Origin: Rhypophila decipiens
Taxonomy: Eukaryota > Ascomycota > Sordariomycetes > Sordariales > Naviculisporaceae
Length of the DNA: 55,008 bases
Direction of reading: 5' to 3'
NCBI GenBank assembly: GCA_033297075.1
Contig: MU858275.1
Location: forward strand, 1-55,008
A program made the translations under genes and the position numbers. The notes beneath the pieces are model-generated. The model ran no database searches. It was not told where the DNA came from and worked only from the letters and a program-made list of their open reading frames with translations. Below are positions 13,601 to 25,834 of the stretch, piece by piece (position 1 is the stretch's first letter; each line of letters starts with the position of its first letter).

Positions 13601-14931
13601 CGATGATCCCCGTAAACGTAAAGCACTTTTCGAGGCAGTTCCACATGCTACTTTCGTTAGGGTTCATCTGATCATTGTCCGTCTTTTACACTAGCTGCTC
13701 TGCAAATAGATACATCATCATTGATTCATGGTCGATTAACGACTCCTTGGTCTGAGGACATTATGTCATATTCTCAGTGTTCAATCCATGACCAGGGGAA
13801 TAAGAAACCAAGCCAGACTACATGTGGTGTCTCATTCCGGCACTTGAGAGCGTTTCCAGCTCAACTTGATATTCTCACAAGCTCAAACAAATCTAGAGTT
13901 CAATTGTCTTATTAATAGACCGAGAAGAGCAGGCAAAGGGGCCTCACGAACTCTGAAGCTCATGTCCAATCTTGACGAAGGCCATATAGCTTGTGGCTCC
14001 GCTGTTCATACTCCCATTATCCGTCTTATTAAGCATATCGTTACGCTCTTTATATATGTACGATCATGAAACAAAGTTACCTAGAAAACCTTTTATAGCT
14101 TAAGGACGATAAACGGAGACGTGGTCATCCAGTCAACCCAGAGATGTCACAACAAGACCAAGCTCCGGTCACCAACCCTCTCTCATGCTAGAAATAGCCA
14201 TATAAAACCACCTCGTAGCGGCAACAAGGTTTTTATCCATCTCATCTCCGTCCACATGTAAAGAAGACGCCATAACATACCCCCAGCATCAGATCCGTGC
14301 TTGGTCGTATCCAACTTTCGTTGCAACATCTATCTTGTACCTTTCATACCTCCACCACTTGGGCAACTCCATCTCGAGAAAGAGAGTAGCACACTGGACA
14401 TGAAAGCGGCGTCTCGTTCGAATCACGAGAAGCTAGCGACACGGAAACAGAAAAGGGCGGTATATACCGTAGAGAAGCGTTTAAAGGTTGCACTGGAACA
14501 TGTCAAGGAAAACCAAAGGAGGAGAAAGTCGAACGGGACGGCAATGCCTTGTGAACCTAGCTTATCTCTCACCACCATTGATGCCTTGAACATACACACC
14601 CAAAAGTAAAAATAAGGATATCCATTACTGAGGATCAAATGCTAACACAGATGATGGAAAATAAAGTCTAAAACGAGACTCGGCGACAAAGAGATCATGG
14701 ATGAGGCTTCACCATTAAATATTTGCTCGACAAGCATGTACCGATACAACGAAAGAGGAGTACCCAAAGAAAAGTAAAAAAAAGTGCCATCATACCTCAT
14801 ATGTGTATTTTATCTTCCCATTCTTACAAGCCGCCGTCCTCCTTCTAATGATAACCCGAGGAAAAGAGGTTTCCAACACTGCCAGCGTGACTCAAACCAC
14901 CGATCTGGTAGACACATAGAATTAAAGCCTA
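10628..14931. other. 4.3 kb gene-free stretch between the two BAR genes
   Basis: The left end carries the promoter of the BAR-domain gene ending at 10627 and the right end the 3' UTR of the Rvs161-like gene. Open frames up to about 140 codons occur (for example 12560-12976, +), but their translations show no family resemblance and no splice partners. A lone tRNA-like A box at 11007-11017 lacks a matching B box or acceptor stem. Nothing else was recognised. Confidence 0.45.
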
Positions 14932-16010
14932 TCAAACCGTCCCGCTGATGCTTAGCTCCCTTATCTCCTGCAGCACCTGCTCGACCCGACTATCTAATTG
15001 ACCCTGGGCATATTGCTCCCTAGTATCCGCATCCAAGTACTGCTGGACCTGCGCCATGCGGCTGTAGGCTTCGGCACAGAACCGCAGTTGGATCTTGACG
15101 AGCGCCTCAAATGACGGGTCGAGGTAGGGCACGCGAAGGTCGATGAGCTGGGGCAGCTCTGTGCACAATTGGTCGTTGAGTTGTTCGTAGGCCGCCTTGG
15201 CCATTTCCATTTCCTTCTCGGTGCGGGGCAGCTTGGTCACATCCTTGTCGGGCTTCTCGGCCAGCTTCTTGACCTTGGCTCGTAGGGCGTCGTAGTCGAG
15301 GAGTTTGTGGCCACGCTTTTTGATGCCTGGAAAAAGTCACGTCAGTCAGTGTCTTCTCGGTCTTTGTGGGGGCGCGAAAACATACATTCGTTGACATCAG
15401 GAAAGTATGCGCAAAATCTCGAGATGGGTTCTAATACGGTCGTCCGGTACGGCCCGTCTAGTGCCTTGATGGTCTCGGCGTCGAGGTCTTCGACTGCTTG
15501 TTTGTAGCTCCTGCTGACGCCATCCTTGGCACCAGCGTCTCCGTAGAAGGCATCGATCGTTTCGGCGATGCGCATTTGGGAAGCCGTCATTGCTGTGATT
15601 TCGTGGTCAGCCGACGGGTCCGGTACCCTTTCCACCCATCTCAACACATAATTTTGTCCAGCTATTCCTGTGACATACCTCGTAGAGAGTCCAGGTATCC
15701 CTTGGCCTCTTTTTGTAATCGCAGCGACGCTGCCTCCATGGTCCGGAATCGTCTGTCGTCATTTCGCAAGTCTTAGCCGGGTGTCCATACTAATCCCATC
15801 CCTGATTGTGCCGTCCATGGATATGCGTACCTCTCTTCGACTTCATAATCTCGATCGTTGGTCTTCTCGACATGACCCGTCTTCATCATCACCGTGGTCG
15901 TAGCCCGGTTGACATTTTTCTTGAAGCCTATGCGCAACAGTGTGGGGTTAGTAAATACACAAGGGCACACTTGAGAGTATCGACAGATACTACATACCGG
16001 CCCACGACAT
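14932..16010 (-). CDS. rvs161: Rvs161/Hob3-type BAR-domain protein
   Basis: Predicted 261-aa protein, near the 265-aa length of yeast Rvs161, in five exons: 16010-15998, 15927-15831, 15752-15679, 15592-15386 and 15326-14932. Every junction keeps frame. Exon 1 is only 13 nt and encodes MSWAG. Characteristic segments are GFKKNVNRATTTVMMKTGHV, EERRFRTMEAASLRLQKEAK, DVNECIKKRGHKLLDYDALR and the C-terminal helix LRFCAEAYSRMAQVQQYLD. The protein is essentially a bare N-BAR module. In fungi it pairs with an Rvs167-type partner at endocytic sites to drive membrane scission and actin-patch function. It is separated from the peptidyl-tRNA hydrolase gene by a divergent promoter region. Identity is very secure, because the reconstructed exons match the family end to end. 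Confidence 0.93.
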
Positions 16011-16866
16011 TTTGACCTTGTCTGATGTTATCGTTGAAAGGCGGGATGCGCAAAGGGAGATGGAGGGGTGTTTGTTGGTTCGGCTGGTGCGGATCGTTTA
16101 ATGCGGCAGATCGATGATGGACAAAATCGATGATGCAAAAATATCGCGATAGTAGTATAACCGTCTTTGCGCTCGAGAGTAAAATTGGATATCGTCGAAT
16201 CGAAGTCGTCGCGAATCGTTCGTGGTGGCAGTATGGATGATGGATCTGACGAAAGCGGAGTGTCTGGATTTGGTGGTGTTGGTCGCCCAAAAGCCTGCCG
16301 CCAGGGAATGGGCCGGGAGTGACGACGTTTGTTGTGGCGGTGCTGCTGTGCAGATTCGCGGCTTAGGCAGGCGATTGGTGGGGTGTGCGTCGACGTCAGC
16401 GGGGAACGTCGTCAGCCACGATCGAGGACAGGGAGCAATTTTAGCGTCTTCCGACAATTCGGCGAGTGGAGTCATCCGGGATTGCTGACAGAGGAAGGTT
16501 CGTCCCGTTTCTCCGTTCATCAACAACACCTCACGGAGCGGTTTCGACGACAAGGGGATCGTGGCCGACGGGAGGCTTTGGGGGTCAAGGTCTGAGTCAC
16601 AGACAAACTTTGTGTCTGTATTCAATTATAAAGTCGGTCCTAGTCCTAGTCTACTAGACTTGTTTCTTTTTAGTCATTTCTTGCAGTCCAGTTTCCGAAA
16701 ACCACAAGACAGCTTCAACTTAATTCACAACCTTCAATCAGACAATCAGCACGCAAGTTCGCAAACATTATTCATGACGACCAGCAACCTTCACCTAACT
16801 CCCAACCCCGTACATAATCCTTCGAACAGCGACGACGAAATACCCAACAAAGAAGAAACCCCCAAA
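16011..16866. promoter_or_regulatory. Divergent promoter region between rvs161 and peptidyl-tRNA hydrolase genes
   Basis: About 0.85 kb separating two genes transcribed away from each other, so it should contain both promoters and 5' UTRs. An in-frame upstream ATG at 16774 could extend the hydrolase by 31 residues. No recognisable TATA element or other gene is evident. Confidence 0.45.
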
Positions 16867-17481
16867 ATGTCGATCCGCCGAATTATCGTCGTCGGTCTCG
16901 GCAATCCCGGCAGCTACCAGGGAACCTACCACTCCATAGGGCACATGGTGCTCGAGTCCTTCCAGAAACAACAAGGAGGCGGGCAACAACCAGCCTTCAC
17001 ATCAGAACGGCTAGGCAAGAAAGCGGCCCGGTCTTCGCTCGGCGACAAGTATGCCCTCGTTCAATCACCCACTTTGATGAACGTCTCCGGGCCGTGGGTC
17101 GCAAAAGCATACAAAGAATACCTCGCCAACGAGGGGCTTGCGCCCCAAGAGGTCGGTCTCGTGGTCGTGCACGACGATCTGGAAGAAGAGCTCGGCGTGG
17201 TCAAGGTACGGCAATGGAGCCGGAGTCATCGCGGACATAATGGAGTCAAGAGCGTGCTGGGTTCGTTGCCTCCACACCTGAATGTCAATTGGGCTAGAAT
17301 ATCAGTGGGCATTGGACGACCCGTGAGCCGCGACCAAAGTGCAGTTTCGGACTTTGTACTCAGCAAAGTGCCTGCGCATGCCAAGTCGGTGATTGAGCAA
17401 AAGGCCAGTCGGGGCTTGCTGGATGCGCTGGTGCAGTTGGAGAAGAAATGGGAGAGGGAAGGGTCTTCTGGTCCAGAATAA
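16867..17481 (+). CDS. pth1: Peptidyl-tRNA hydrolase (bacterial Pth/Pth1 family)
   Basis: Predicted 204-aa intronless enzyme that cleaves the ester bond of peptidyl-tRNAs released prematurely from ribosomes, most likely in mitochondria as for yeast Pth1. The family signature is complete: GLGNPG near the N-terminus with its Asn, catalytic His in GTYHSIG, substrate-binding Asn in PTLMNVSG, Asp in VVVHDDLE and Asn in HRGHNGVKS. The ATG at 16867 has A at -3 (CAAAATG). Upstream in-frame ATGs at 16774 and 16561 have poorer context, but a start at 16774 would add an N-terminal stretch that might be a targeting sequence. The gene is convergent with FAS alpha and marks the left boundary of the metabolite cluster. 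Confidence 0.9.
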   Translation: MSIRRIIVVGLGNPGSYQGTYHSIGHMVLESFQKQQGGGQQPAFTSERLGKKAARSSLGDKYALVQSPTLMNVSGPWVAKAYKEYLANEGLAPQEVGLVVVHDDLEEELGVVKVRQWSRSHRGHNGVKSVLGSLPPHLNVNWARISVGIGRPVSRDQSAVSDFVLSKVPAHAKSVIEQKASRGLLDALVQLEKKWEREGSSGPE

Positions 17482-17872
17482 TTGGGATAGATTTGGAGGT
17501 TTGTGCATCGACAGACGCATCGAGCAGCAAGTTTCCATTCATAACTCGTTCCGTTGTACGATAAGTGTTGATATACTGGTCTGGTTAGACGGAGCTTACG
17601 ATACCCACATAGACTCATGATACCCATTTTCTCCCTTTCTCATCCAATTCAAGACATCAGCAAATTTGTTTGAGAGAAATAAGGCTAACGAGCAGCAAGA
17701 TACGGTCTAAAGCTAAGATAGGTAGGTGTGCAAAGGACCAATGCTAACAAAACAAACAAAAATAAAGAAAGATGCAAGACACAGAAGGAGGCATCCAATC
17801 TACAATACTCGTGCCACGGCAGTACAAAAGTCCCAAGTTCAAAACTCATCCTTCCCACTTGCCCTTTACCGC
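17482..17872. other. Convergent intergenic region, left cluster boundary
   Basis: About 390 bp of shared 3' region between the peptidyl-tRNA hydrolase gene and FAS alpha. It contains A-rich and T-rich stretches consistent with polyadenylation regions. No gene was recognised. Confidence 0.5.
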
Positions 17873-20800
17873 TCAACGACACAACAAACTCTCGACAGTC
17901 TTGTCCTCGTCATAAAAACCCTTACTCTTCAGCTCAACAAACCTCCTCCCGCCAAATCCATAAATCCCCTCCTGAAGCGCCCGATCAGCAAGCACCATCC
18001 TCTTCCCCACCTTGCCCTTGTAGCTCTCATACTCCCCCTTGGCCAAACTCGCCCACAGATATCTCGCATGCACACCAATCACCTGCGCGCCCTTTTGTCC
18101 AAACCCAAAGCTGGTCACGCTAAACGCCTTCAGTCCACCCTCAGCCTTCGCAACAGGACAATTATACGTCTCGCTCGGGAAAAAGAGCAAGTCCCGATCT
18201 TGCAGCGCAGCGTCAATGTTGTCTGCGTTCTTGTTTCCGGGAATGAGGCCAGTCTCGAGCATTTGCAGCGCGCCGTTGATGGCAAACGCCCCCGCGGCGC
18301 CTTTTCCGTGCCCGAGCAAGGATTTTTGGAGAACGCAAGGGAGGATGTTGCCTTTTGACCGGCCTAGGTGGACGAGCTGGGATTGGATCACCGAGGTTTC
18401 GTTGGTGTCGTTCTTGGATGTGGATGTTCCGTGCAGCGAGGCGACGGATAGGTCGTCGATTGTCAGGCCCCATATGGCGAGGGAGCCTCGGAGGGGGGAG
18501 ATGGACTGATCGTGGGAAAAGAACTTGTGGGAGAACTGGGTTTTGGCTAGGGAGGTGGCGGTTTGGTGGGATAGCTGGATTTGGGACAATAAAGACGAGT
18601 GGATCTCTGGGGACGGGCTTGACTGGGAAGACGAGAGCCAGGCGAGTTCCATGTCGCGCTTCTGTTCGATTTGGCGGAGGCGGATGGATAATTGGCGTCG
18701 GCGGTGGGTTATGTCCAGCAAGGGGGATGATGGGGTCGAAGGGGAGCGTTTCTCGGTTGCGATGGTGAGGATTCCTTTGCCGGGGGAGGGCACGGAGCGA
18801 CCGATCTTGTCTGAGGCTGTGTGGGAGAGGGCGATTATTCCACGGATTGGGAGGCCCATCTCTACTGCGAGCTTGGCTGTTGTGAGGAGTTGGATACCGC
18901 AGCCATTCCCTTCGACGAAACCTGCTCGGCTGGTGGTTGTTGGCCGGGAGGCTTCCTTCGGGGTGCGGCCGGCAGCTGCGTTCTCGGAGGCGTCGATGGT
19001 GGCGTGCATGTTGGCGAATTCGTGGGCAATGTCGCGCTGGAGATCGTCTGTGCCGCCTACGAGAACGGCCTTGGCCCGACCGTTCATGATCAGGTCGTAT
19101 CCGGTGTCGACGCTCTCGAGGGAGGTCGCACAGGCTCCGACCGGGGTACGGATCGGACCAGACGCACCGAGGAGCAGCATGTTGATCCATGCTGCCGTGG
19201 TGTTGACGAATGTCTCGGCCAGGATGTCGTTCTGGACTTGGCCATCCAGGAGGCGGCGCTTGAACATGTTGTGCAGGGACCTCAACCCACCGAGACTGGT
19301 GCCGAGGGCGTTTCCGAGCTCAGAGACGTGCATGTGCTTGTAGAGCTCGTACGGGTCTGTGATGCCGGCCGAGAGGAAACATTCCACTGTGGCAACAAGG
19401 GCATAGAGCGTCACTGGGTCGACTTGGCCGATGATGTCGTCTGGGATGCCGTACGTCTTGGGGTCCCAGCCCATGGGCATGGGCGCGCCGATGAAGCTTT
19501 TGGACTTGGTGGCCTTGGCGATCCAGAGAGTCGCGCCGGCCTTGAGGGTGACTGCGTACTCACCGCCTTCAGTCTCTGTGACGACTGCGTTGGAGCCATG
19601 TTCCCGCTTGAGCGCGTTGGCAGCGTCGAGAGAGACTTCAAAGGGCTCCAGATCCTCGGTGATGGCTACCTCATGGAGCTTTTGTTCCTGATCTGGGGTG
19701 GTGAGGTCATGGACCAGGTGGTCGACCAGACGAATGCCAGTATGTTCGATCATCCACTCTTCGTACTTGGTCTTGACCTCCTCGTCGGCAATGGGCTCTC
19801 CGGACTTGACATCGACCCAGCCGCAGTACTCCTTTCCGTTCAGACGGCCGGTCTTGTGGTACCTGATCAGGCCCATGATCCAGGCCAGCTCGACGCAGCC
19901 GTCAATGGAAAAGGTGCCGGCACATTCGGCCTCCCATCTCGTCCGGGCACTTCCACAGGGGCCTGCTGATGTCAGTCATCCAATCTTGCTTCAAAAGAAC
20001 AGGCAGGGAATTGTGTACTTACCAACTTCGCCATACCCAGTAACAACAACCACTTGCTCAAGATCAATCATGTCCTGCAACTTGGCAGCCAACGGAGCCA
20101 AGTCCTGGTAATCAGGCATGCTCACCTTTTCGACCTGGATCCTGGCCTTTTTCGCTCTCCTCTTGCGCTTCTTCTCATCCTTGACAGGCAGTCCAAGCGA
20201 AGAGGTACTTGGCACGGCCCCGCCCTCATCACGTTCAACTCGTCCCTCCTTCCAAACCGCCTTCTGAATCTCACTGCGTTGCGCAACCTTTTCCCTAATC
20301 TCGCCCAACACGGTCTTGAGATTAACCTGGCCGGCCGACAGCCCACCACTAAGGTCAGCCATCAACGGCTCGGCGTCACAAAAGCCCGCAATGCCACTGT
20401 CCATAAGCCCAACCACATGCCAGGCCATTTCGGCAGCCGAAAAGGTCCTGATCCCGAGATCGGCTTCGATCCCCGTAGCAAGGACATCATTCCCGCTCAT
20501 CAGGCCTGTTCCTCTCGTCCATCCGATGATGGTTCCGCACATGGTGAGATACTCGGCCCAGTCCTCGCTCCACCATTTATTCAGCATCGCTTCCAGTCCC
20601 ATCTTGGACTCGGCATACAGCCCATCACCGCCAAAGACGCCATGGTTTGGGCTCAACGGCAGCAGAACATGTGTCGGATGTGTGTTTATCCCCAGTTGTT
20701 CCTTGAACGTCTTTATACTTCCCAGCAAACGAACAACATTGGTAAGCATGACCCGATGGGCGAGCTCGCTCTTCCCATCGATGCGATCTACATTGCGTCC

Positions 20801-23187
20801 TGCCTCTCCGACAGCAGCGAACGGAACGACGTGGTCGAGGTCCCATCCCAGTCCACCTTTTTGCTCCTCGTCATAAATGTACTTGACAAGTCGCTCAGTA
20901 TCAGCAAGACTGCCGCCGTTGAACGGCACGACAACTAATTCCGCCCCAGACGCGCCAAACTGTCGAAACAAATTGCAGTAATAATCTGCTGTTTGTTTTG
21001 AGAAGGATGAAGTAGTGACCAGAACCTTGGCCCCAGCTGCGAGACAGAGGGACACGATCTCGCTGCCGATGGAGCGTTTACCCGCGCCAGTGACGAGGAT
21101 CGTCTTGCCCGCGAAAGAAAGCCCTTCCATGGAGGATCGTTGGAACCATCGCAGGTAGGTATTTGTTATGTCGTGGTTTGTGCGCCATCCGGAGAGGGAA
21201 GTGCGGGATTGGGTCTGCAATTTGGGGGTCCATTTCAGGCTTGCATTTCCCTGGGAGGAAAAGGCGGCTGGGGGAAGGCCCGAGTCGGAGATTGCGCTCG
21301 ACAGAGGGGTTGCCGCGCCGGTGGTGATGCCGCCGCCGGTCAAGTGAAGCGGGCGGCTGAAGACGCTTAGGGAAGGGGTTCCGCTTGGTGAGATGGATTG
21401 GCCCGAGGACGGGGTCCCGTTTGCGTCGCCGTCGGCCAGGGAGGACGAATCTTCGCCCGCCTCGGAAATATCATCGCAGTTAGTAGGGGAGGAGGACAGG
21501 TCGAAAAAGGAGCTGTGCATCCCCGCCGGCATCCGAGGTTTCTCGCCGACTGAGACTTTTCCTGTCTCGTCGATTTGAAGGATGGGAATGGTCGACACGA
21601 CGTTGTGCTTGAATGTGGCCTTGGACTTGTTGGACAGGGCGAGTCTGACCGCCCGGTCGAGATCAGTCAGGAATTCTCGGGCCATTTGTTTCCGCTCGGG
21701 AGCAACGCCTGCCATGGCGCCTTCGCTACTGACGTCTTTGGTGAGTGTGCGAGTAAGATGGGTAATCACGCCTTGCAGCTGGGTCGTTGCTCTTGTCGGG
21801 ATACGCTCAAGACCTTCCTTGATCCTGCCCTCGAGATCGACTTCACTCTCAGCGACGAGAATAGCCGACAAGAGCACAACCACGTCTTGAACAGCCCAGT
21901 TCCAGGACGAGTTATACCGTCTTGCCTTCTTGGTATCAAAAAGAGGAGCGATGCCCTTCTCGTAGACCTCGCCGCCGCCGTGCTCGGAATTCCACAGGTC
22001 AAGCTTAGCTTGCATCTCTTCGATGGCAGATTTGAGTTCCCCATCAGGTGAATCAGTGGTGGTCTGGCCGAGCCGCTTGGCATACAGATTCAACAGTTCC
22101 TGGTCACCCTTTCGCGCCTCGTTCTGCAACGTCTTGAGCTGCTCAGAGGATATCGCCACGCCACCGCTTGAACTGGCCCCGCCCGAAGAGGAAGCAGAAG
22201 AAGACAGGCTGGCGGGATCAATCCCCATCTTGCGAAGAACACTGTGTGCAATCTCGTCCAAAAAGCAGTGGACTTCCTTCTCGGATGAAAGACGAGAGGC
22301 AGGTTGGCCCGAGATGGTCATCAACAGAGCAGTATCTTGCAGGCCGGCTTTGAAGCCCCATCTGCTGTCGAGATATGCCCTCAGAGCGGTGGTGTTACAG
22401 CCCGCGGGGAACTTGGCCGTGGTTACTTTGCCTAGCAGGGCGTTGGTGCAGGGGCCGAGTTTCTTGCCCAGGTTGGAATCGCTCAACAGGGCGGACAAGT
22501 CTGTCAATGGCATGTCCTCCGGCTGGTCAGGGAGAGAGCCGAGTTCTTTGGTCAGGTCGCCGATTACTTCGTTTTGAACGGTCGAGCGGCCGCCGCAGAG
22601 GGCCTTGATGGATTGGTCCTGGGCAACTTCACTGGCTGGCTTCTTGAGAGCGACTCCGACAAGGACGGTCAAGACGTCGAGTGGTGAGACTGGCTTGTCT
22701 GGGACGTCTACAGCAGCAGCTGCTGCTGCTGGTGGAGCTGCTACAGGTGCTGCAGTAGCAACTGGGGTAGTAGTCTCTTGAGCTGGCGCCGGCTGAGAAG
22801 TACTAGCCGCCGGAGCTGGGGGCGGTGTCTCGTCTTCAGAAGGCTTGTAGTAGATCTGGTCGGCATTCTTCTTGTACGTGAGAAGTTCCCTTTGCAAACC
22901 GAGAGCAACGTCGTGGGACTCGTAGCCAGCCTTGAGAGTCCGCTTGGCCATGTTGACCAGCGTCTCGGCGGGGCCGATCTCGACCAGTCGCTCGGTTGCG
23001 AAGTCTTGGAGGATGGTGTCTTGGCATTTGATCCATTGTACTGGGAATGAGAACTGGTGGCTGTCATGGAGTTAGCAAGTGGCTATTTGGATTTATTCTG
23101 GCCGAGATAGACTCACGCAAGAAGCTCGGTCAGCAGGATGAATGTGAGCTCCTGCTCTGCCGGTGTGTACTTTTTGGCGGGCTCCAT
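17873..23187 (-). CDS. Fatty acid synthase alpha subunit, dedicated type lacking PPT domain
   Basis: Predicted 1732-aa protein in three exons: 23187-23117, 23060-20023 and 19962-17873, with introns of 56 and 60 nt. In order: an N-terminal segment (ERLVEIGPAETLVNM) that completes the beta-subunit transferase domain; an Ala/Pro linker; an acyl carrier domain with phosphopantetheine Ser about 183 in GGRSTVQNEVIGDL; a ketoreductase from about residue 670 (GKTILVTGAGKRSIGSEI); and a ketosynthase with Cys about 1314 (VGACATSLES), His about 1547 (SLHGTSTSKND) and His about 1588 (LLGHGKGAAG). Primary fungal alpha subunits run to about 1850-1890 aa and end in a phosphopantetheinyl transferase domain. 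This one stops at FVELKSKGFYDEDK, where that domain should begin. The ACP would then need a separate transferase. It shares a divergent promoter region with the P450 and must pair with the beta subunit at 45346-51612 to build a fatty acyl chain. Its cluster setting and missing domain argue against a role in primary metabolism. Confidence 0.93.
22706..22745. repeat. GCA/GCT trinucleotide run in the FAS alpha linker
   Basis: A short trinucleotide tract encodes the Ala-rich linker just before the acyl carrier domain. Positions 22711-22728 form a perfect 18-bp palindrome, because a CAG run meets a CTG run. Such linkers give the carrier domain mobility inside the synthase. Confidence 0.7.
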
Positions 23188-23983
23188 TTTGAAGAATTGT
23201 AAGGAGAGGATGGGGAGAAGATGCAATCTCAACTGTCAACAGTCTGCATGGACAATGAATGTGATCAAAGATGAGGCTAAGAACTGGAAAAAAGAAGGAA
23301 ACAGTTACTAGTAACAATGAGGTTGATCTTGGACCAAGACTTGAAGGTTGGCAAAGTCTGGTTCAATGTCACGGGCGAGAACAAAGGTTAAGAAGAGCTT
23401 GGAACTCGATGCAGCAGTGATCGCTGCTATTTCATGTTTCTCTTGGCCGCAATCAGCTGCCATACCAGACCCTGCAGCTGACTCTTTCACAGCTACGGGG
23501 AAATGAAGTTGCATGCGAAGTTCTAGAACAGCTTGTCAGAACCGGGGAAAGGGAACGTCCATCGACCCAACGGGGGGGTAATAGCCTGTGCCCCTGTCAG
23601 CCTCAGCTGCCGCCACGCCCCAGCGCCCTCAGACAGCTTACTACACCCTCCACCGACCTGCCGATATCTACACACGACCAGAGTAAGCAAAAGAGTAACT
23701 CGGAAGCATGTTTTTATATGAATAAACATGTTGCCTGATCGGGTGCGACCACTGAAATGGCGAAATCAGCTCATCTTACAACAGGATGAGCGATCTGGCG
23801 ATGCGAGCTACGGTGAAAATTTGAGAAAAAGTCCGAGTCCCCTTTGGGTTGCTTGTCTAACCTGAAATAAAGACTTCATATGGTAATTGATGCGGCAACA
23901 TTATAATGGTCCTTTGGTTTATTCACCAAAACATTCTCATTCACTTGCAACGTTGAGCTTTTCTTGACTTTTCATCGTCCATC
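23188..23983. promoter_or_regulatory. Divergent promoter region between FAS alpha and P450
   Basis: About 0.8 kb between two genes transcribed apart, so probably a shared control region. I see an imperfect 16-bp palindrome at 23413-23428 (AGCAGTGATCGCTGCT), a 7-bp inverted repeat with a 10-nt loop at 23707-23730 (CATGTTT/AAACATG) enclosing a TTATATGAAT stretch, an AGCTTACT at 23635-23642 and its near reverse complement AGAGTAAGC at 23680-23688. Similar GCTTACT words occur upstream of FAS beta. Which of these, if any, binds a regulator is not known. Confidence 0.5.
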
Positions 23984-25834
23984 ATGGCACTCACAACCAT
24001 TGCCCAGCCAATCCTTCTTGGCGCAACTGCGCTGGCAGCGCTCTATGTAAGGCCTCTTAAAATCCAACAGCATATGTGCAATAAACCAAAGCTAACATGC
24101 GCATTCCAGCTCATCGCCCGAGGAATCTACCTCTACTTCTTCCATCCCCTGGCTCGCTATCCAGGGCCCTTTCTGGCCAAGTTCACGGACCTCTATGGCG
24201 CCTACCATGCCCTCCGAGGCGACATCCACCTCGACATGTGGCGATGCCACCAGAAATATGGTAAACCTATGGCCCATCCCATTGCTATCTTTCTTGGCTC
24301 AATACTGACATTCTCATCAAGGCGACCACGTCCGATACGGCCCCAACAAACTGACCTTCAACACGGCCGACGGGCTGCGGGACATTTACAGCAACAGCGC
24401 CCTAGGCAAGATCGTCAAGTCGGATTCCTACGAGCCGCTGGTCCATCGTGCCCCCAACACCCTAACCATCCGCGGAGGCAAAGAACATGCCCGACGCAGA
24501 CGGATCATGTCCCAGGGCGTCTCGGAAAAAGCCCAGCGCGGATATGAGGATCGTGTAGTCTCGCACATTCTCAACCTCTGCAATGCCGTCTTTCCCGTCC
24601 CACAAACAAACTCAACCATCCCCACCAAGGAAGAAGCCTCGCAGTGGAGTGAACCCTTGGACATGTCAGAGTGGTGTACGTCCTCTCCCTCTCTCCCCCC
24701 CCCATAATCTACCCAAATATTAACTAATCCCTCCAAACTGCAGGCTACTACCTATCCTTCGACATAATGGCCGACGTAGTCTTTTCCGCCAAATACAACC
24801 TCCTCACCTCGCCCAAGTTCCGCTACGTGACATCCTGCATCGACGCCTCCAACGTGCGCATGTCGGTCCTGATCCAAGCCCCCTGGATTGCCCGTCTCCC
24901 CATAAAACTAGACAAGAAAATCTTTCGATCCGCCATCCAAGCGCGCAACCGCTTCGTCAAGTTTGTCTCTCGCGTGGTAGGCGACCGCCTCAAGAAACAA
25001 GCCGCCGCTTCGGAGCTGGCTTCCAAGGAAATCGAGCTCGCGCAGGATGACCCGGTCAACGAGATCAACGGGGATGTGTTTTCCAACCTTGCTGCTGCCA
25101 AAGATCCTGAGACGGGCGAGGGTTTTGCTGTCAATGAGATTGCGGCCGAGAGTACAACCTTGATTGTGGCGGGCAGCGATACCACGTCCACCGCGTTTGC
25201 AAGTATTCTCTTCTATCTGGCGGATAACAAATCTGCGTACGAGAAAGCGGCTGCTGAAGTGCGGTCCAAGTTTTCCTCGCGAGAAGAGATCTTTATGGGT
25301 CCTGCTTTGGCGTCTTGCACCTATCTCAAGGCTTGTGTCGACGAAGCGATGAGGATGTCCCCGCCCGTTGGGCTTGCTCTCTGGCGCGAGGTTATTTCCC
25401 CCGGGGGCATGGTGCTCGACAAGACGGAAAACATCCCAGCAGGCACGCACGTTGGTGTACCGCTGTATAGCATCCACCATTCAGACAAGTATTACGACTC
25501 GCCGTTTGAGTATAAACCTGAGCGATGGCTTGAGGATGATGGCACCGGAAGTATCGAGCGCGGGAGGAGCGTGTTTAACCCGTTTAGTCTGGGCATGAGG
25601 GGGTGTCTGGGCAAGGGCCTGGCGAATACCGAGATGATGTTGACGCTGGCTACGCTTCTTTGGACGGGCGATTTCAAGTTTGCTGGAGGGGAAAAGGGGC
25701 TGGTTGGACGGGGAGGGAGTGGGGAGTTCAAGGATGTGCTGGGGAGGCAGAGGAAGAATGAGTATCAGCTTTTTGATCATGTTACTAGTCAGAAGATGGG
25801 GCCTTGGTTGCAGTTCAAGGCTAGGGGGGTTTAG
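23984..25834 (+). CDS. Cytochrome P450 monooxygenase
   Basis: Predicted 552-aa protein in four exons: 23984-24046, 24110-24260, 24322-24675 and 24744-25834, all junctions in frame. An N-terminal hydrophobic segment ([25 protein letters not shown]) should anchor it in the ER membrane, followed by the proline hinge HPLARYPGP. The I-helix motif AGSDTTS lies at about 332-338, the ExxR motif as EAMR at 390-393, and the haem loop [15 protein letters not shown] with Cys477 as the thiolate ligand. It is a typical class II fungal P450 needing an NADPH-P450 reductase. Divergence from FAS alpha suggests that it oxidises the FAS product, either at C2 (preparing for transamination) or further along the chain; the sequence alone does not decide which. 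Confidence 0.92.

Noticed and set aside
18213..19343. Long open frames overlapping FAS alpha in other frames (up to 382 codons)
   Set aside because: They are shadows of the GC-rich FAS alpha coding sequence; only the minus-strand frame shows conserved ketosynthase motifs.
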